Assembly (NCBI GenBank): GCA_004376375.1
Contig: SOJX01000087.1
Coordinates: forward strand, 1 to 64,000
Length of the DNA stretch: 64,000 bases
DNA from: Planctomycetota bacterium
GTDB lineage: Bacteria > Planctomycetota > E44-bin39
Direction: 5' to 3'
Shown: piece by piece, positions 26,113-33,936 of the stretch
How the letters are laid out: every line of letters starts with the position of its first letter
Position numbering within the stretch: position 1 is the first letter of the stretch
Position numbers and translations under genes: made by a program
Notes under the pieces: generated by a model
What the model was told of the DNA's origin: nothing
Database searches by the model: none
What the model saw: the letters and a program-made list of their open reading frames with translations, nothing else

Positions 26113-26811
26113 ATGACATATTACTTCCTGGACATCCTTCAGAAATGCGTGATTGCCAGGCTCACGGACGACGAACAAGCACAGGAAATCATCGCCGCCC
26201 TCGGCTCGCGCTACGGCGTGATCGAGACCGAGCAGGCATTCACGGAAAAGGAGATCACGGTTCCCACCGGGCCGGCGGCCGGCGGCATGGACACCACACC
26301 GGACTACGGCCCGCTCGTCACGCGGGAAATTGCCTACGAGCCATTCGTGGTCGCGGATGTTTTCACCGACTACGACATCCCCGCTGCCGAAGTCAATTAC
26401 AACGCTTCCCGTTACGATCCTGAAACCGACGCCCAGGGGTTCGTAAGGGATTTTACGCGTATCTTGAATACGCCGCCGCCGAAGGATTTCCTGCGCGTTA
26501 CAACGGACGCTACCGACGACAACCCGCCGGACGGCTACCCCGATATTCCGGCGGACGGCGCTTCCACCTGCCGCATCATGATCCAGAAAGCCAACGGCTG
26601 GACAGGCGAAGACATGACCGGCCCGGAAGATAACGAGCTTATTCAGATTTCCACGGAGGCCGGAAGGCTGTCCGCTGTCCAGGCGAACCTGGTGGACGGA
26701 TACGCCGAGGTGATTCTGACGAGTTCCAGCGACACCGTAATCACACAGGTCCGCGTTCACGATCCAACGGAGACGCTCGCGGAAGGCTCGATTCAGATTC
26801 AATTCGCATGA
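26113..26811 (+). CDS. Hypothetical protein after the tail fibre, possible fibre partner
   Basis: This 232-residue protein follows AGGAG at 26102-26106. The C-terminal half (about 110-230) looks like an immunoglobulin-like beta domain, with the V-L-like ending V-I-T-Q-V-R-V-H-D-P-T-E-T-L-A-E-G-S-I. The N-terminal part is unassigned. Its place suggests fibre assembly or an accessory fibre; no family is recognised. Confidence 0.55.
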   Translation: MTYYFLDILQKCVIARLTDDEQAQEIIAALGSRYGVIETEQAFTEKEITVPTGPAAGGMDTTPDYGPLVTREIAYEPFVVADVFTDYDIPAAEVNYNASRYDPETDAQGFVRDFTRILNTPPPKDFLRVTTDATDDNPPDGYPDIPADGASTCRIMIQKANGWTGEDMTGPEDNELIQISTEAGRLSAVQANLVDGYAEVILTSSSDTVITQVRVHDPTETLAEGSIQIQFA

Positions 26812-26819
26812 GGTGAATA

Positions 26820-27053
26820 ATGACGCCGGGGAAAAAAGAAAAACTGGAAGCTGAAGTCGCAGGTCTCGAGGCACGGATGGATGGTGTCCAGCAGGGCCTC
26901 GAGAAGAACACCGAGGCCACTTCCGCCATGCGTGAGGATGTCGCCCGGCTTCGCGGAGAAATCAATGGAACTCTGCCGCGTATAGAGCGGAACGTAGAGC
27001 GCATCTTCGACCGCCTTGAGCACAACCAGGAGGCGGTCAAATCGTACCACTAG
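26820..27053 (+). CDS. Coiled-coil protein, possibly 5' half of a split membrane protein
   Basis: This 77-residue protein follows GAGGTG and starts at ATG 26820. It is almost wholly a heptad coiled coil (E-A-E-V-A-G-L-E-A-R-M-D-G-V-Q-Q). It ends at TAG 27051-27053, but the same frame continues directly with AAA GTG CAT... into the membrane-anchored sequence at 27057-27233. Joined, the two would look like XhlA/holin-accessory proteins (coiled coil then C-terminal membrane anchor). Confidence 0.6.
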   Translation: MTPGKKEKLEAEVAGLEARMDGVQQGLEKNTEATSAMREDVARLRGEINGTLPRIERNVERIFDRLEHNQEAVKSYH

Positions 27054-27056
27054 AAA

Positions 27057-27233
27057 GTGCATACGCACAGCCATGAGATTGGCCTTATCTTCACCGCTCT
27101 CCAGCAGAAGGCGGACGACAAGGGCAACTCTGAAGCGCATAACCGTATCTGGCTCGTGATCAGGATTTCCCTGATTGCGATATTTGGCTTGCTGGCTGCG
27201 CTCCTGATAGCGAAGGCAGTCGGCTCACTTTGA
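27057..27233 (+). CDS. Small membrane-anchored protein, in frame with the preceding gene
   Basis: This 58-residue reading frame (GTG 27057) was found by reading the gap. It starts V-H-T-H-S-H-E-I-G-L, continues hydrophilic to about residue 36, then has one membrane helix W-L-V-I-R-I-S-L-I-A-I-F-G-L-L-A-A-L-L-I and ends A-K-A-V-G-S-L. No ribosome binding site precedes GTG 27057, so readthrough or a nonsense mutation in a 136-residue gene is as likely as a separate gene. Confidence 0.5.
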   Translation: MHTHSHEIGLIFTALQQKADDKGNSEAHNRIWLVIRISLIAIFGLLAALLIAKAVGSL

Positions 27234-27245
27234 TGGAGGTATCAC

Positions 27246-27461
27246 ATGAAACCCTGGTACAAAAAAAAGAAAGTATGGGCAAGCATTATCGGGGCGCTTG
27301 CCGCCGTGCTTACGGTTTTCCTGGCCCCGAAGGATATTGAGACAGCAAAGGTCGTTACCGCGGCAGTTCTCGAGGCGGCGATTGCCATCGGCTTGGTGAC
27401 CGCGGAAGCCTCAATTGACAAGGCTGCGGTCGGAAATGCTGAAAAGGAGAAGACCCCATGA
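27246..27461 (+). CDS. Putative holin-like membrane protein
   Basis: This 71-residue protein follows GGAGG at 27235-27239. It has a Lys-rich N-terminus, one hydrophobic segment about residues 11-27 and a second about 36-55, as in small phage holins. Its place after the tail genes and beside a small lipoprotein gene fits a lysis cassette. No endolysin gene is visible nearby. Confidence 0.6.
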   Translation: MKPWYKKKKVWASIIGALAAVLTVFLAPKDIETAKVVTAAVLEAAIAIGLVTAEASIDKAAVGNAEKEKTP

Positions 27462-27697
27462 GGACAATTGACATTATTATTGCACTGCTTCTGGTATTTA
27501 TACTCACCGGCTGCGCTTGGGCACCGACGATGGATGCGGACGTGGCGGAATCAATCGTCCACCTGGACAAAATGGTTGTGCGCGTGGTCAAGAATGGCGA
27601 GGATGATCCCGCTCTGAAAGAGGCGACGCTGCTTCTCTCGGAGCGTCTGCGGAAACTCGCCGAAACAGAACTCAAGATTCAAGGAGCCGAAAAATGA
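27458..27697 (+). CDS. Small lipoprotein, possible spanin subunit
   Basis: This 79-residue protein overlaps the upstream stop (ATGAGG at 27458). It has a signal helix (I-I-I-A-L-L-L-V-F-I) and lipobox L-T-G-C with Cys 18, so it should be lipidated. The rest is helical and charged. Outer-membrane spanins (Rz1/o-spanin) are small lipoproteins in lysis cassettes, but proline-rich sequence is lacking, so the assignment is tentative. Confidence 0.6.
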   Translation: MRTIDIIIALLLVFILTGCAWAPTMDADVAESIVHLDKMVVRVVKNGEDDPALKEATLLLSERLRKLAETELKIQGAEK

Positions 27698-27990
27698 AAG
27701 ACATCCTCGATGCCGCGAAGCGTGCAAAAGAATTCATCGACAAGCACAAGGACGACCCGGAGGTCAAGGCAATCTGCGCAGACCTGCGCGACCTCTACGC
27801 CGCTTTCGCGGAAGGCGATGAAGAAAAGCTCTCTCATATTGCCAGTGTTGATCCCGACGTGATCAAGGCAATCGAACTTTCAGAGAAGCTCGACACGTTG
27901 CGACAGAAGCGCGAGAAGGCCAACGCCTTCTTTCGTTTCTGTGCCGACGTAGTGAAAATCGTGCTTGCTGCCAAGGGTTTCAAGCTGTAG
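27694..27990 (+). CDS. Hypothetical small helical protein
   Basis: This 98-residue helical protein is coupled to the lipoprotein gene (AAATGAAAG at 27692). It is Lys/Asp/Glu-rich with a more hydrophobic end (F-F-R-F-C-A-D-V-V-K-I-V-L-A-A). No family recognised. It is the last plus-strand gene of the structural module. Confidence 0.55.
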   Translation: MKDILDAAKRAKEFIDKHKDDPEVKAICADLRDLYAAFAEGDEEKLSHIASVDPDVIKAIELSEKLDTLRQKREKANAFFRFCADVVKIVLAAKGFKL

Positions 27991-28160
27991 CAAGACACGG
28001 TGACGGGGTGACGCGGAGGCACGGCGAATATCCATCAACTCATCCCAGCTTTTAGCAATCCAAGCTGTCGGCATAATAATCTCCTCGAAGTAAGGCAAAA
28101 ATAATAACACTATTCTACAACGCAGGTCTCCAAACTCAAGCAGTTCTTAGAAGGGAGTAA

Positions 28161-28203
28161 GTGCTGCCTGCAATGGGTAGGCCCGGCCCGAAAGGGCCGT
28201 TTA
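28161..28203. repeat. Cassette-flanking repeat, copy 1, with hairpin
   Basis: Shared with 30,011-30,052: C-C-T-G-C-A-A-T-G-G-G-T-A-G, then two or so variable bases, then the perfect hairpin CGGCCCGAAAGGGCCG (28184-28199). The hairpin is followed on the plus strand by T-rich sequence to about 28,220, so it may stop plus-strand late transcription. The copy sits at the 3' end of the minus-strand HEPN-like gene. The 215 bases from 27,991 to 28,205 hold nothing else I can support. Confidence 0.75.
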
Positions 28204-28205
28204 TG

Positions 28206-29330
28206 TTATGTTTTTTCTTTTTCCAATAATTTTTCTAGTTCTGCTCTATATATATCATAGACTTTCTTCACAGCATAGTATGCATCATAGAGTTCTTTTT
28301 GCGTTCTGTTTTTCGAACGGTATTCGCCTCGTGCATTACGTATGGCATGCATAATTTCATTTCGATAAGTCAATGCCAATCCAGTTTTCTTTAATAATTC
28401 AAGGGAAGGCCGTTTGCTTTCTTCCATAAAGATATACGGATTTATCATATTGCATAGGCTCATTCCCAATTCACGAATATAGTCGTCAGCCAGATTCTTG
28501 TCGGCATCTGCTGGCATCTTGGCGCGGATCATTTCGTAGATAAAGGCACCATGTGCTCCTTCAAGGGCTGCCACAGCCAACAACAGGCCTCCTGTTATAT
28601 CGTCGTTGAATATTTTTTCCCCTGCCTCAAAAGCAAACTCGTAAAAAACGTAGTTCGATTGTCGCTCAATTGTTTCTGACACATTATCAAGCTTATGCTG
28701 CGGTATATTTTTCAAATTTCCAACAAACCCACCGCCTCCACAAAAATGCTCTTTTGATGAACCATACATAACCTCAAGTGCATTTTCCCAAGAAACTCGC
28801 ATTGTGGAATTGCCTGCGATTACTACCTTGCGCCTTAAGTACTCAAATATGTCTGGGAATCTAATCTTGGTCTGTTCTTCTTTCCCGATAATCGTTTTCT
28901 CTAGCAGGAATTCATGCGCCATAATAAAGGCATTTATACCGCTCAATATATATCTTTGGTGTTTAAAATCATCTTTCACTTGTACTAGTTCATCAGAAGG
29001 AGTAGCTGTTCTGAGAAGGTTAATGTCATCACCCGGTAGTTTGACGGTGTTTAATATTATCAGAACATCTGAATGTAAATCTGGGATTCGCCCTCCGTGC
29101 TTCCCAATTATAGTGGAAATATCATCATTTTCACTAACGCTCACTTTATTATTTATCCATAGTTCGAAATCGTGTCGGCCAATGGAATAACGTATTTGAA
29201 ACCGGTCTCCGACTCCAAAACGGAATCGAGGCTTGATTACATATCCCAGACGAATGTCTTTTTGAGTGATTTCAGCTTGGTTAATGTCGTCACTTAGAAA
29301 GAAATTATTCCGAATTTGTTGCAGAGCCAT
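28206..29330 (-). CDS. HEPN-motif protein, 374 residues
   Basis: I do not recognise a named family over the full length. Residues 318-330 read L-A-L-T-Y-R-N-E-I-M-H-A-I, containing R323-X4-H328, the catalytic motif of HEPN ribonucleases, in a helical C-terminal region (about 225-370) as expected for HEPN folds. The N-terminal 120 residues are beta-rich. It is A+T-rich relative to the phage genes. It follows the 203-residue HEPN-like gene by 38 bases on the same strand. An RNase-type abortive infection role is inference. Confidence 0.6.
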   Translation of the reverse strand: MALQQIRNNFFLSDDINQAEITQKDIRLGYVIKPRFRFGVGDRFQIRYSIGRHDFELWINNKVSVSENDDISTIIGKHGGRIPDLHSDVLIILNTVKLPGDDINLLRTATPSDELVQVKDDFKHQRYILSGINAFIMAHEFLLEKTIIGKEEQTKIRFPDIFEYLRRKVVIAGNSTMRVSWENALEVMYGSSKEHFCGGGGFVGNLKNIPQHKLDNVSETIERQSNYVFYEFAFEAGEKIFNDDITGGLLLAVAALEGAHGAFIYEMIRAKMPADADKNLADDYIRELGMSLCNMINPYIFMEESKRPSLELLKKTGLALTYRNEIMHAIRNARGEYRSKNRTQKELYDAYYAVKKVYDIYRAELEKLLEKEKT

Positions 29331-29368
29331 CCCCGATATTCTCCATCCTGCAACAGCCAGGAAGGCTG

Positions 29369-29980
29369 TTATTTAGAATGCTCCGAGTCATAGTACTTAA
29401 CGGACCATTTCATTTCTAATACAACTTTTCCGTCTTCCTTAATGTAGCATATGAAATCATGCCCGAATACTACTCCGGGTTCATTGATATCCTTTCGGAG
29501 TTTGCGTTCCCCCAATACTTCGTATTTTGGCCTTCGTATTATTACACCATGATTCATGAGTTCTTGTTCAATAATATTTAAATCTCGCTCAAAATCATCC
29601 CAAGTCGCTTTCGCGTTGATTTTATGGGCAATATCATTTCTCTTTTCCCGGATGCGATGCAATTCTCCGCCGTCTTTTAATTTATTCATATCTGATAAGA
29701 ATTCTATTCTGCCATGAAGTGAGTTTCGGTATTTTTTCTTTGGAATCCTTAAGCCATTCGTTTCGATGAATGTCTGTAAATATTCATCCAGTATCGAACC
29801 AAGCCGCAAATAAAAATTCGACGCCATGAACGGAGCCAAATCTTCTTGAGGAACCATCCCGTTATTAATCATGCCAGGCAAAGGATCAATATGGCATGAT
29901 TTTATAAAATTATACTCAATAAGAAGTTTTCGCCAAGCCTGAATAAATTCACCATACGTATTGCTAAGATTATTTGTCAT
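29369..29980 (-). CDS. HEPN-motif protein, 203 residues
   Basis: This helical protein contains H-R-I-R-E-K-R-N-D-I-A-H-K with R114-X4-H119, the HEPN ribonuclease motif. A conserved-looking N-terminal helix bundle (residues 1-75) precedes it, and a beta-rich tail (about 145-200) follows. Together with the 374-residue HEPN-motif gene downstream it forms a two-gene unit bracketed by direct repeats. Whether one neutralises the other, as in toxin-antitoxin pairs, cannot be told from sequence. Confidence 0.6.
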   Translation of the reverse strand: MTNNLSNTYGEFIQAWRKLLIEYNFIKSCHIDPLPGMINNGMVPQEDLAPFMASNFYLRLGSILDEYLQTFIETNGLRIPKKKYRNSLHGRIEFLSDMNKLKDGGELHRIREKRNDIAHKINAKATWDDFERDLNIIEQELMNHGVIIRRPKYEVLGERKLRKDINEPGVVFGHDFICYIKEDGKVVLEMKWSVKYYDSEHSK

Positions 29981-30010
29981 TTATGTTATAGACCTCCAGC
30001 ACGAAGAGCA

Positions 30011-30052
30011 GTGTCACCTGCAATGGGTAGCACGGCCCGAAAGGGCCGCTTA
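30011..30052. repeat. Cassette-flanking repeat, copy 2, with hairpin
   Basis: This is the second copy of the 28,161-28,203 repeat, in the same orientation, with the hairpin at 30,033-30,048. TTTATGTTAT, found next to copy 1 at 28,200, also recurs near 29,980, shortly before copy 2. The HEPN pair thus lies between direct repeats about 1.85 kb apart, as if inserted or duplicated by recombination. It also abuts the 3' end of the HNH-like gene. Confidence 0.75.
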
Positions 30053-31015
30053 TTCTCCAAAATACTCTATCTTCCGCTCATCCCCTTGGTAATAAATTAT
30101 TCCCGCGTATTGCCGCTCTTTCTGTGTAATATCACAATCATTGATGGCAAATAAGCCTACTGGATCTACAGTGTTGCTGAGGACGGCAAATGGATTCCCG
30201 GAAATCTTACCGCAGTCTATGAAAAATAGCCTCCTGCCGAAGAATGTTAGCCACATCAGAAGCGAATCCCCGAATCTCTCCATCGTGATTTTATGGAAGG
30301 GCTTCGGTTCAACGTCTGATACCAGCGGAAGGATAATATTACTCTCCACGTCAGTGTTGCCAATGGCGATCTGACGTAATATATCCGACCTCACAGTATC
30401 AATAATATTACTGCCGCTCGGAAAGCAGAAGAACAGGAATTCCAGTACTATCTTTGCCACAGGCCTATAGGGTGGATTCACTGCCGTCTTATAAACTATA
30501 TCGACTTGTTCACCGTGGCGTTTTATAATTGTATGCTCGGCAATATCCACAGACTGCCCAGGTTGAAGCTTGTCTATTTTCTCGCGAGCTTCGCCGATTA
30601 TCCGCTCCAACTCATCCTTGCCAATCTTTTCCTTTCGCAACTGGTTCCGCAGGTGGGTTACCCCGTCTTCTTCAGAATATTCCAGTCTTCCATCAAGTTT
30701 GCGGGGTATTACTCGAACGCGGCCTTTCCGGTACTGCAACATACGTTTCTTGTCAGAAACATCCGTTATTTTCGCCTGCCGGAGCATAGTCTCCAGTGGT
30801 TTACTCAGGTTCAGTTTGTCTACCGCCTCGACCACTGGAGGGTATTGTAATAATTGGGTGTCGACTTTAGACCCGAACTGGCTATTACATTTTCCGCATA
30901 CGTCGTGGGTAATCCAAATCCCATAGATATTCTGGGGGAATATGTGTTCGTTGGGAGGGTCGTCACCGACAGGTTCAGGGCAGAAAATGCAAATTATTTC
31001 GTTATGGTTTTTCAT
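30050..31015 (-). CDS. HNH endonuclease-like protein
   Basis: I chose ATG at 31,015 because the HNH motif starts only nine residues later and the longer frame overlaps the upstream gene. The 321-residue product has C9-I-F-C12, E-H-I-F-P with H24, and C40-G-K-C43-N44, the zinc-linked HNH (HNH_5-like) pattern of nucleases. The rest has no recognised domain. It is 13 bases downstream of the PD-(D/E)XK-like gene, in one minus-strand operon. DNA cleavage in a defence role is likely but inferred. Confidence 0.7.
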   Translation of the reverse strand: MKNHNEIICIFCPEPVGDDPPNEHIFPQNIYGIWITHDVCGKCNSQFGSKVDTQLLQYPPVVEAVDKLNLSKPLETMLRQAKITDVSDKKRMLQYRKGRVRVIPRKLDGRLEYSEEDGVTHLRNQLRKEKIGKDELERIIGEAREKIDKLQPGQSVDIAEHTIIKRHGEQVDIVYKTAVNPPYRPVAKIVLEFLFFCFPSGSNIIDTVRSDILRQIAIGNTDVESNIILPLVSDVEPKPFHKITMERFGDSLLMWLTFFGRRLFFIDCGKISGNPFAVLSNTVDPVGLFAINDCDITQKERQYAGIIYYQGDERKIEYFGE

Positions 31016-31028
31016 TGCGCTGCCATAA

Positions 31029-32048
31029 CTATCCCATATCCTCGAAACTCTCCGGGATATTCCCGAATTTCCATGCCGCCTCGATGACGGCTCTAATCGC
31101 TTCGGGATGCGCCGCATCAATCGGAGGATTTTTACCGAACAGGCCAACCGCGTATCCAGATGGAGCAGGTTCATCTCCGTCGAGGTAATGGTCTGGATAA
31201 TTTGAAAACACCAGAAGGCTCCAGGGGTCGGACTCTCCTTTTTCCTCTCGGTCCCTGATAATTGGCTGCACGATTTTATCAAACCATGCTTGCGACATAC
31301 GAATAGGGGATGACGGCGGCAGATTCAGGTCGAGGAAAATGACATATGGATGCTGCACAGGCTTTGCAATTGCATCATTTATAAGCCGCCGGACTCTTAC
31401 TCGAACCCGTTCATCTGACACCCGCGGCCCTGGCTTACTCAGTACACCTTTACGACGTTTGCTCTTGGCTTCGACGTTTATTTTTTGCCCGGTTTCCCTA
31501 TGCGTGGCGACAAACTCGGTGTGCTTGGTTGTTCTGTCAGTATCATCCTCAAACTCAATATCGAACCCGGCGCGGATACATGTTGCGACTGCAAACACCT
31601 CGTGACGCGCACCCTGGAATCCGTCCCTGTTTTTCAACCGTTCTACCAGACGATCAGGAAGCGAGCTGTGGTGCTGGAGAATATAAAGGTCGTAAGACAA
31701 TAAGATGTAAGCATCCATGGGGCCGCTCGGTGTTATACGGTACATGCCTTCGGAGTCGGGCTCTTGTTTGGCCTGTAACTTACATGTCAGGTCATACCAT
31801 TGTATTACCGGATGCCGTTCCTCGAAAGGTTTCGCCAACTCGGCTTCGAACCACTCCCGCGTGAAAACGTATTTGGGAAAATCATGCAAAAAGTCGAGCG
31901 GGACCGGCCATTTTGAGGAATGATAGAAGTTACTGCCGACGGCAACAAACTTCTGCCCCTGGAAGTCTGCATGAATCATAGGGCGCACCTTGCCAAACCG
32001 ATTCCTTCGGGCCTTCATGGCCTCAGGTTCTTCATATGGACTACTCAC
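31029..32048 (-). CDS. PD-(D/E)XK nuclease-like protein
   Basis: This 339-residue protein has a C-terminal restriction-endonuclease-like core: E150 in G-A-R-H-E-V-F-A-V-A-T, E178 in H-T-E-F-V-A-T, and E193-A-K195 in N-V-E-A-K-S-K-R-R. The first 130 residues are unassigned. It is the first gene of the minus-strand cassette, behind a good promoter at 32,136-32,164. No methylase is coupled to it, so it is not an ordinary restriction pair. Confidence 0.68.
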   Translation of the reverse strand: MSSPYEEPEAMKARRNRFGKVRPMIHADFQGQKFVAVGSNFYHSSKWPVPLDFLHDFPKYVFTREWFEAELAKPFEERHPVIQWYDLTCKLQAKQEPDSEGMYRITPSGPMDAYILLSYDLYILQHHSSLPDRLVERLKNRDGFQGARHEVFAVATCIRAGFDIEFEDDTDRTTKHTEFVATHRETGQKINVEAKSKRRKGVLSKPGPRVSDERVRVRVRRLINDAIAKPVQHPYVIFLDLNLPPSSPIRMSQAWFDKIVQPIIRDREEKGESDPWSLLVFSNYPDHYLDGDEPAPSGYAVGLFGKNPPIDAAHPEAIRAVIEAAWKFGNIPESFEDMG

Positions 32049-32135
32049 TGATTACACCTCAACTTGACAGGTTTTATAATTAGCACTTCCTGGACCTGCC
32101 CCAGGCATGCATCCGACCCCCCTCCCAGCATAGCA

Positions 32136-32164
32136 AGTGTATCAGAAATTCATCGGTTTGTCAA
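32136..32164 (-). promoter_or_regulatory. Sigma70-like promoter of the minus-strand cassette
   Basis: On the minus strand TTGACA (32,159-32,164) is separated by 17 bases from TACACT (32,136-32,141). Transcription would start near 32,128 and run into the gene at 32,048. The 316-base gap from 32,049 to 32,364 otherwise holds a CCCCTT/AAGGGG inverted repeat at 32,223-32,241 without a T-run, and the leader of the next plus-strand gene. Confidence 0.65.
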
Positions 32165-32364
32165 GATATCCGCTGTTCGCTCCACTCAGAAGGGTGGCTG
32201 CTAGCATAGCTGCAAGCCACAACCCCTTGCAGAGTAAGGGGATATAGAGCAATAATTCCAGGAATACTCTTGCTTTCCCCTGCGTAAAGAGCCCTCATGT
32301 GTCACATGCTCGCGATGGAGCCGCGCATGGGGCACGGCTCGAAATCGGGCAAGGAGGAGCAGAC

Positions 32365-32928
32365 ATGGCGAAAGCGAAAAAGAAGAAAGCTAGTAAAGCC
32401 AGCGCTAGGAAGCAGGCCAAGACAGCGAAGGCCAAAACTGGCAAGCCCAAGGGTGCTACGGCCCCGGCGCAGAAGAAAAAGAAAGCGCCGCCGGCGGAAT
32501 TGGCAACGCTCAAGAAGAAGGCAGAGGAAGCCAGGACGGAACTTGTGAAGGCAGAGAACGAGGCCAACGCGCTACGCATGCAGGCAAAGAGCGTGGAATC
32601 GGTGGCAAAGAAGGCCTACGCCGAAGCTGTCGCGCCGTACCGCGAGGCCTGCCGCAGGGCTGGGGTCGAGTGCGAGTTTGCCGGCGGCAAGGCGGGCTGT
32701 GTCACCGAGCGCGTCAGCTACTTGGTTGAAAAAGTTAAGGGCGGCATTAGAATCATGATTAAAGGCCGCCCCGAGACCGACGAGGTCATTTCCTTCAAGA
32801 CACTCGATAAATCCATTGGAAAGGCTGCGGTAGCTTATATGGAAAAGTTCATTGGAGCAAAGGAAGCTGTGGGCAACAAGGCCGCTGGTTTGGGAAACCG
32901 CATCCGTGCTGCCTTGGCCAAAAAGTAA
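32365..32928 (+). CDS. Histone H1-like Lys/Ala-rich protein
   Basis: ATG 32,365 is chosen because AAGGAGGA lies at 32,351-32,358; an in-frame start at 32,299 lacks a site. The 187-residue product starts with about 45 residues rich in Lys, Ala and Pro, like bacterial H1-like DNA-binding tails, then a coiled coil (A-E-L-A-T-L-K-K-K-A-E-E), then a folded-looking region with three Cys. It is a likely DNA-binding protein. Composition is G+C-rich like the phage genes, unlike the cassette to its left. Confidence 0.62.
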   Translation: MAKAKKKKASKASARKQAKTAKAKTGKPKGATAPAQKKKKAPPAELATLKKKAEEARTELVKAENEANALRMQAKSVESVAKKAYAEAVAPYREACRRAGVECEFAGGKAGCVTERVSYLVEKVKGGIRIMIKGRPETDEVISFKTLDKSIGKAAVAYMEKFIGAKEAVGNKAAGLGNRIRAALAKK

Positions 32929-32945
32929 CTCTGCGCGCATTTCCA

Positions 32946-32984
32946 CCGAGAGGACCCGGGCCAGATGCTCGGGTTTCTCTCCGG
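32946..32984 (+). terminator. Hairpin after the H1-like gene
   Basis: CCGAGAGGACCCG pairs, with small mismatches, with CGGGTTTCTCTCCGG around a loop GGCCAGATGCT. It begins 18 bases after the stop of the H1-like gene. The following T-run is weak (ATAAACC), so it may be a partial terminator or RNA-stability hairpin. Confidence 0.5.
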
Positions 32985-33009
32985 CATAAACCATGTTGCA
33001 GCCACAGGT

Positions 33010-33689
33010 TTATTTTTCCCAGTTGCTCGTGTATTTCGTTTCAAATACCCTGACGGCATACCGGTACAGCGCTTCGTCGCCGGTAGAACTGAGGTAATGC
33101 TTGCCGTTGAGCCACCATGACAATTTCTGCGACGCCTCTATCATCAGGCTCTTCATTCTCGCGTCATTAATCGGCACGTCTTCGGCGTGGTAATTCTCAA
33201 GGACGGTGTTCCTGAAACAAAAGGCAACCATCACGTTCGCTTCTTCCCGAAAGGTTATGTTTTCTATTGGCTTTGTTGGGAGATTCTCCTGGTTGGCCGC
33301 CTGCGCGCGATAAACTGTATAAATTCGGGAGCCAACGTGTCACCATACTTTTTGGATAAATACTCCGCAACTTCCTCTGTGCCGTTCCATCTTATATCAT
33401 GCATTGCCCGCCTCCATGATGGCGATCCGAACTTTGAAATCGAAAGTAGGATATATGAGAGCAGAGCGAAAGCAACCTTATTTTTCGCGTTCCGAACAGT
33501 TGTATCCGCATGAGCGTCAAAAATATTCCAGAACTGAGAATATACCTTATCATTCGCCGTGTTGTAATAGCACAGGAGTTTCCCATATCGGTCGGAAATG
33601 TTCTGGTGAAGCGCAGGGCTTCTTTTTAAAGTATATATTGACAGCGGAGGACGACTTTGATATGTATAAGACGATTCTACATAGCTCAA
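33010..33689 (-). pseudogene. Possible frameshifted gene of unknown function
   Basis: Two minus-strand readings in different frames follow one another: 33,689-33,264 (141 residues, start TTG) and a reading open from about 33,335 to 33,010. The second, read from its upstream stop, gives coding-like text such as P-I-E-N-I-T-F-R-E-E-A-N-V-M-V-A-F before its first usable start at 33,231, which suggests the N-terminal part was lost by a frameshift near 33,300-33,335. No family is recognised. Alternatively these are two small genes. Confidence 0.4.
33638..33666 (+). promoter_or_regulatory. Sigma70-like promoter of the BREX-like operon
   Basis: TTGACA (33,638-33,643), a 17-base spacer and TATGTA (33,661-33,666, running on as TATAAG) form a near-consensus promoter 58 bases before the HTH gene at 33,724. 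It is the only strong promoter I see before the long operon. Confidence 0.68.
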
Positions 33690-33723
33690 ACCGGCATGAT
33701 TCGGAACGAGAAGGATTCAAACG

Positions 33724-33936
33724 ATGGAAGATCGCTGGCTATCGGTTGACGAAATTGCGGCACACCTTGGCGTCAGCCGAGATACTGTGTATCGATGGAT
33801 CGAACACAAGGGGCTCCCAGCACATAAAATTAGCCGCCTCTGGAAATTCAGCAAAAAGGAAATCGACGAGTGGGGGCGTGGTGGTGGTGTCGACGACAAA
33901 AAGCACCAAAAGGATACGGGCCAGCAGGAATGGTAA
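33724..33936 (+). CDS. Excisionase-family HTH regulator
   Basis: This 70-residue protein has the HTH_17/excisionase pattern (winged MerR-like): W-L-S-V-D-E-I-A-A-H-L-G-V-S-R-D-T-V-Y-R then W-I-E-H-K-G-L-P-A-H-K-I-S-R-L-W-K-F. Related proteins bind DNA and act as regulators or recombination directionality factors. It is the first gene after the promoter and its end overlaps the next gene, so it probably controls the operon. Confidence 0.82.
   Translation: MEDRWLSVDEIAAHLGVSRDTVYRWIEHKGLPAHKISRLWKFSKKEIDEWGRGGGVDDKKHQKDTGQQEW

Noticed and set aside
32223-32241. CCCCTT/AAGGGG hairpin as terminator
   Set aside because: The stem is only six pairs and no T-run follows on either strand.
33870-33930. 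Earlier start for the RadC-N/DUF4007-like gene
   Set aside because: It would overlap most of the HTH gene's end in another frame and adds low-complexity Gly/Trp text; the RadC similarity begins after 33,945.
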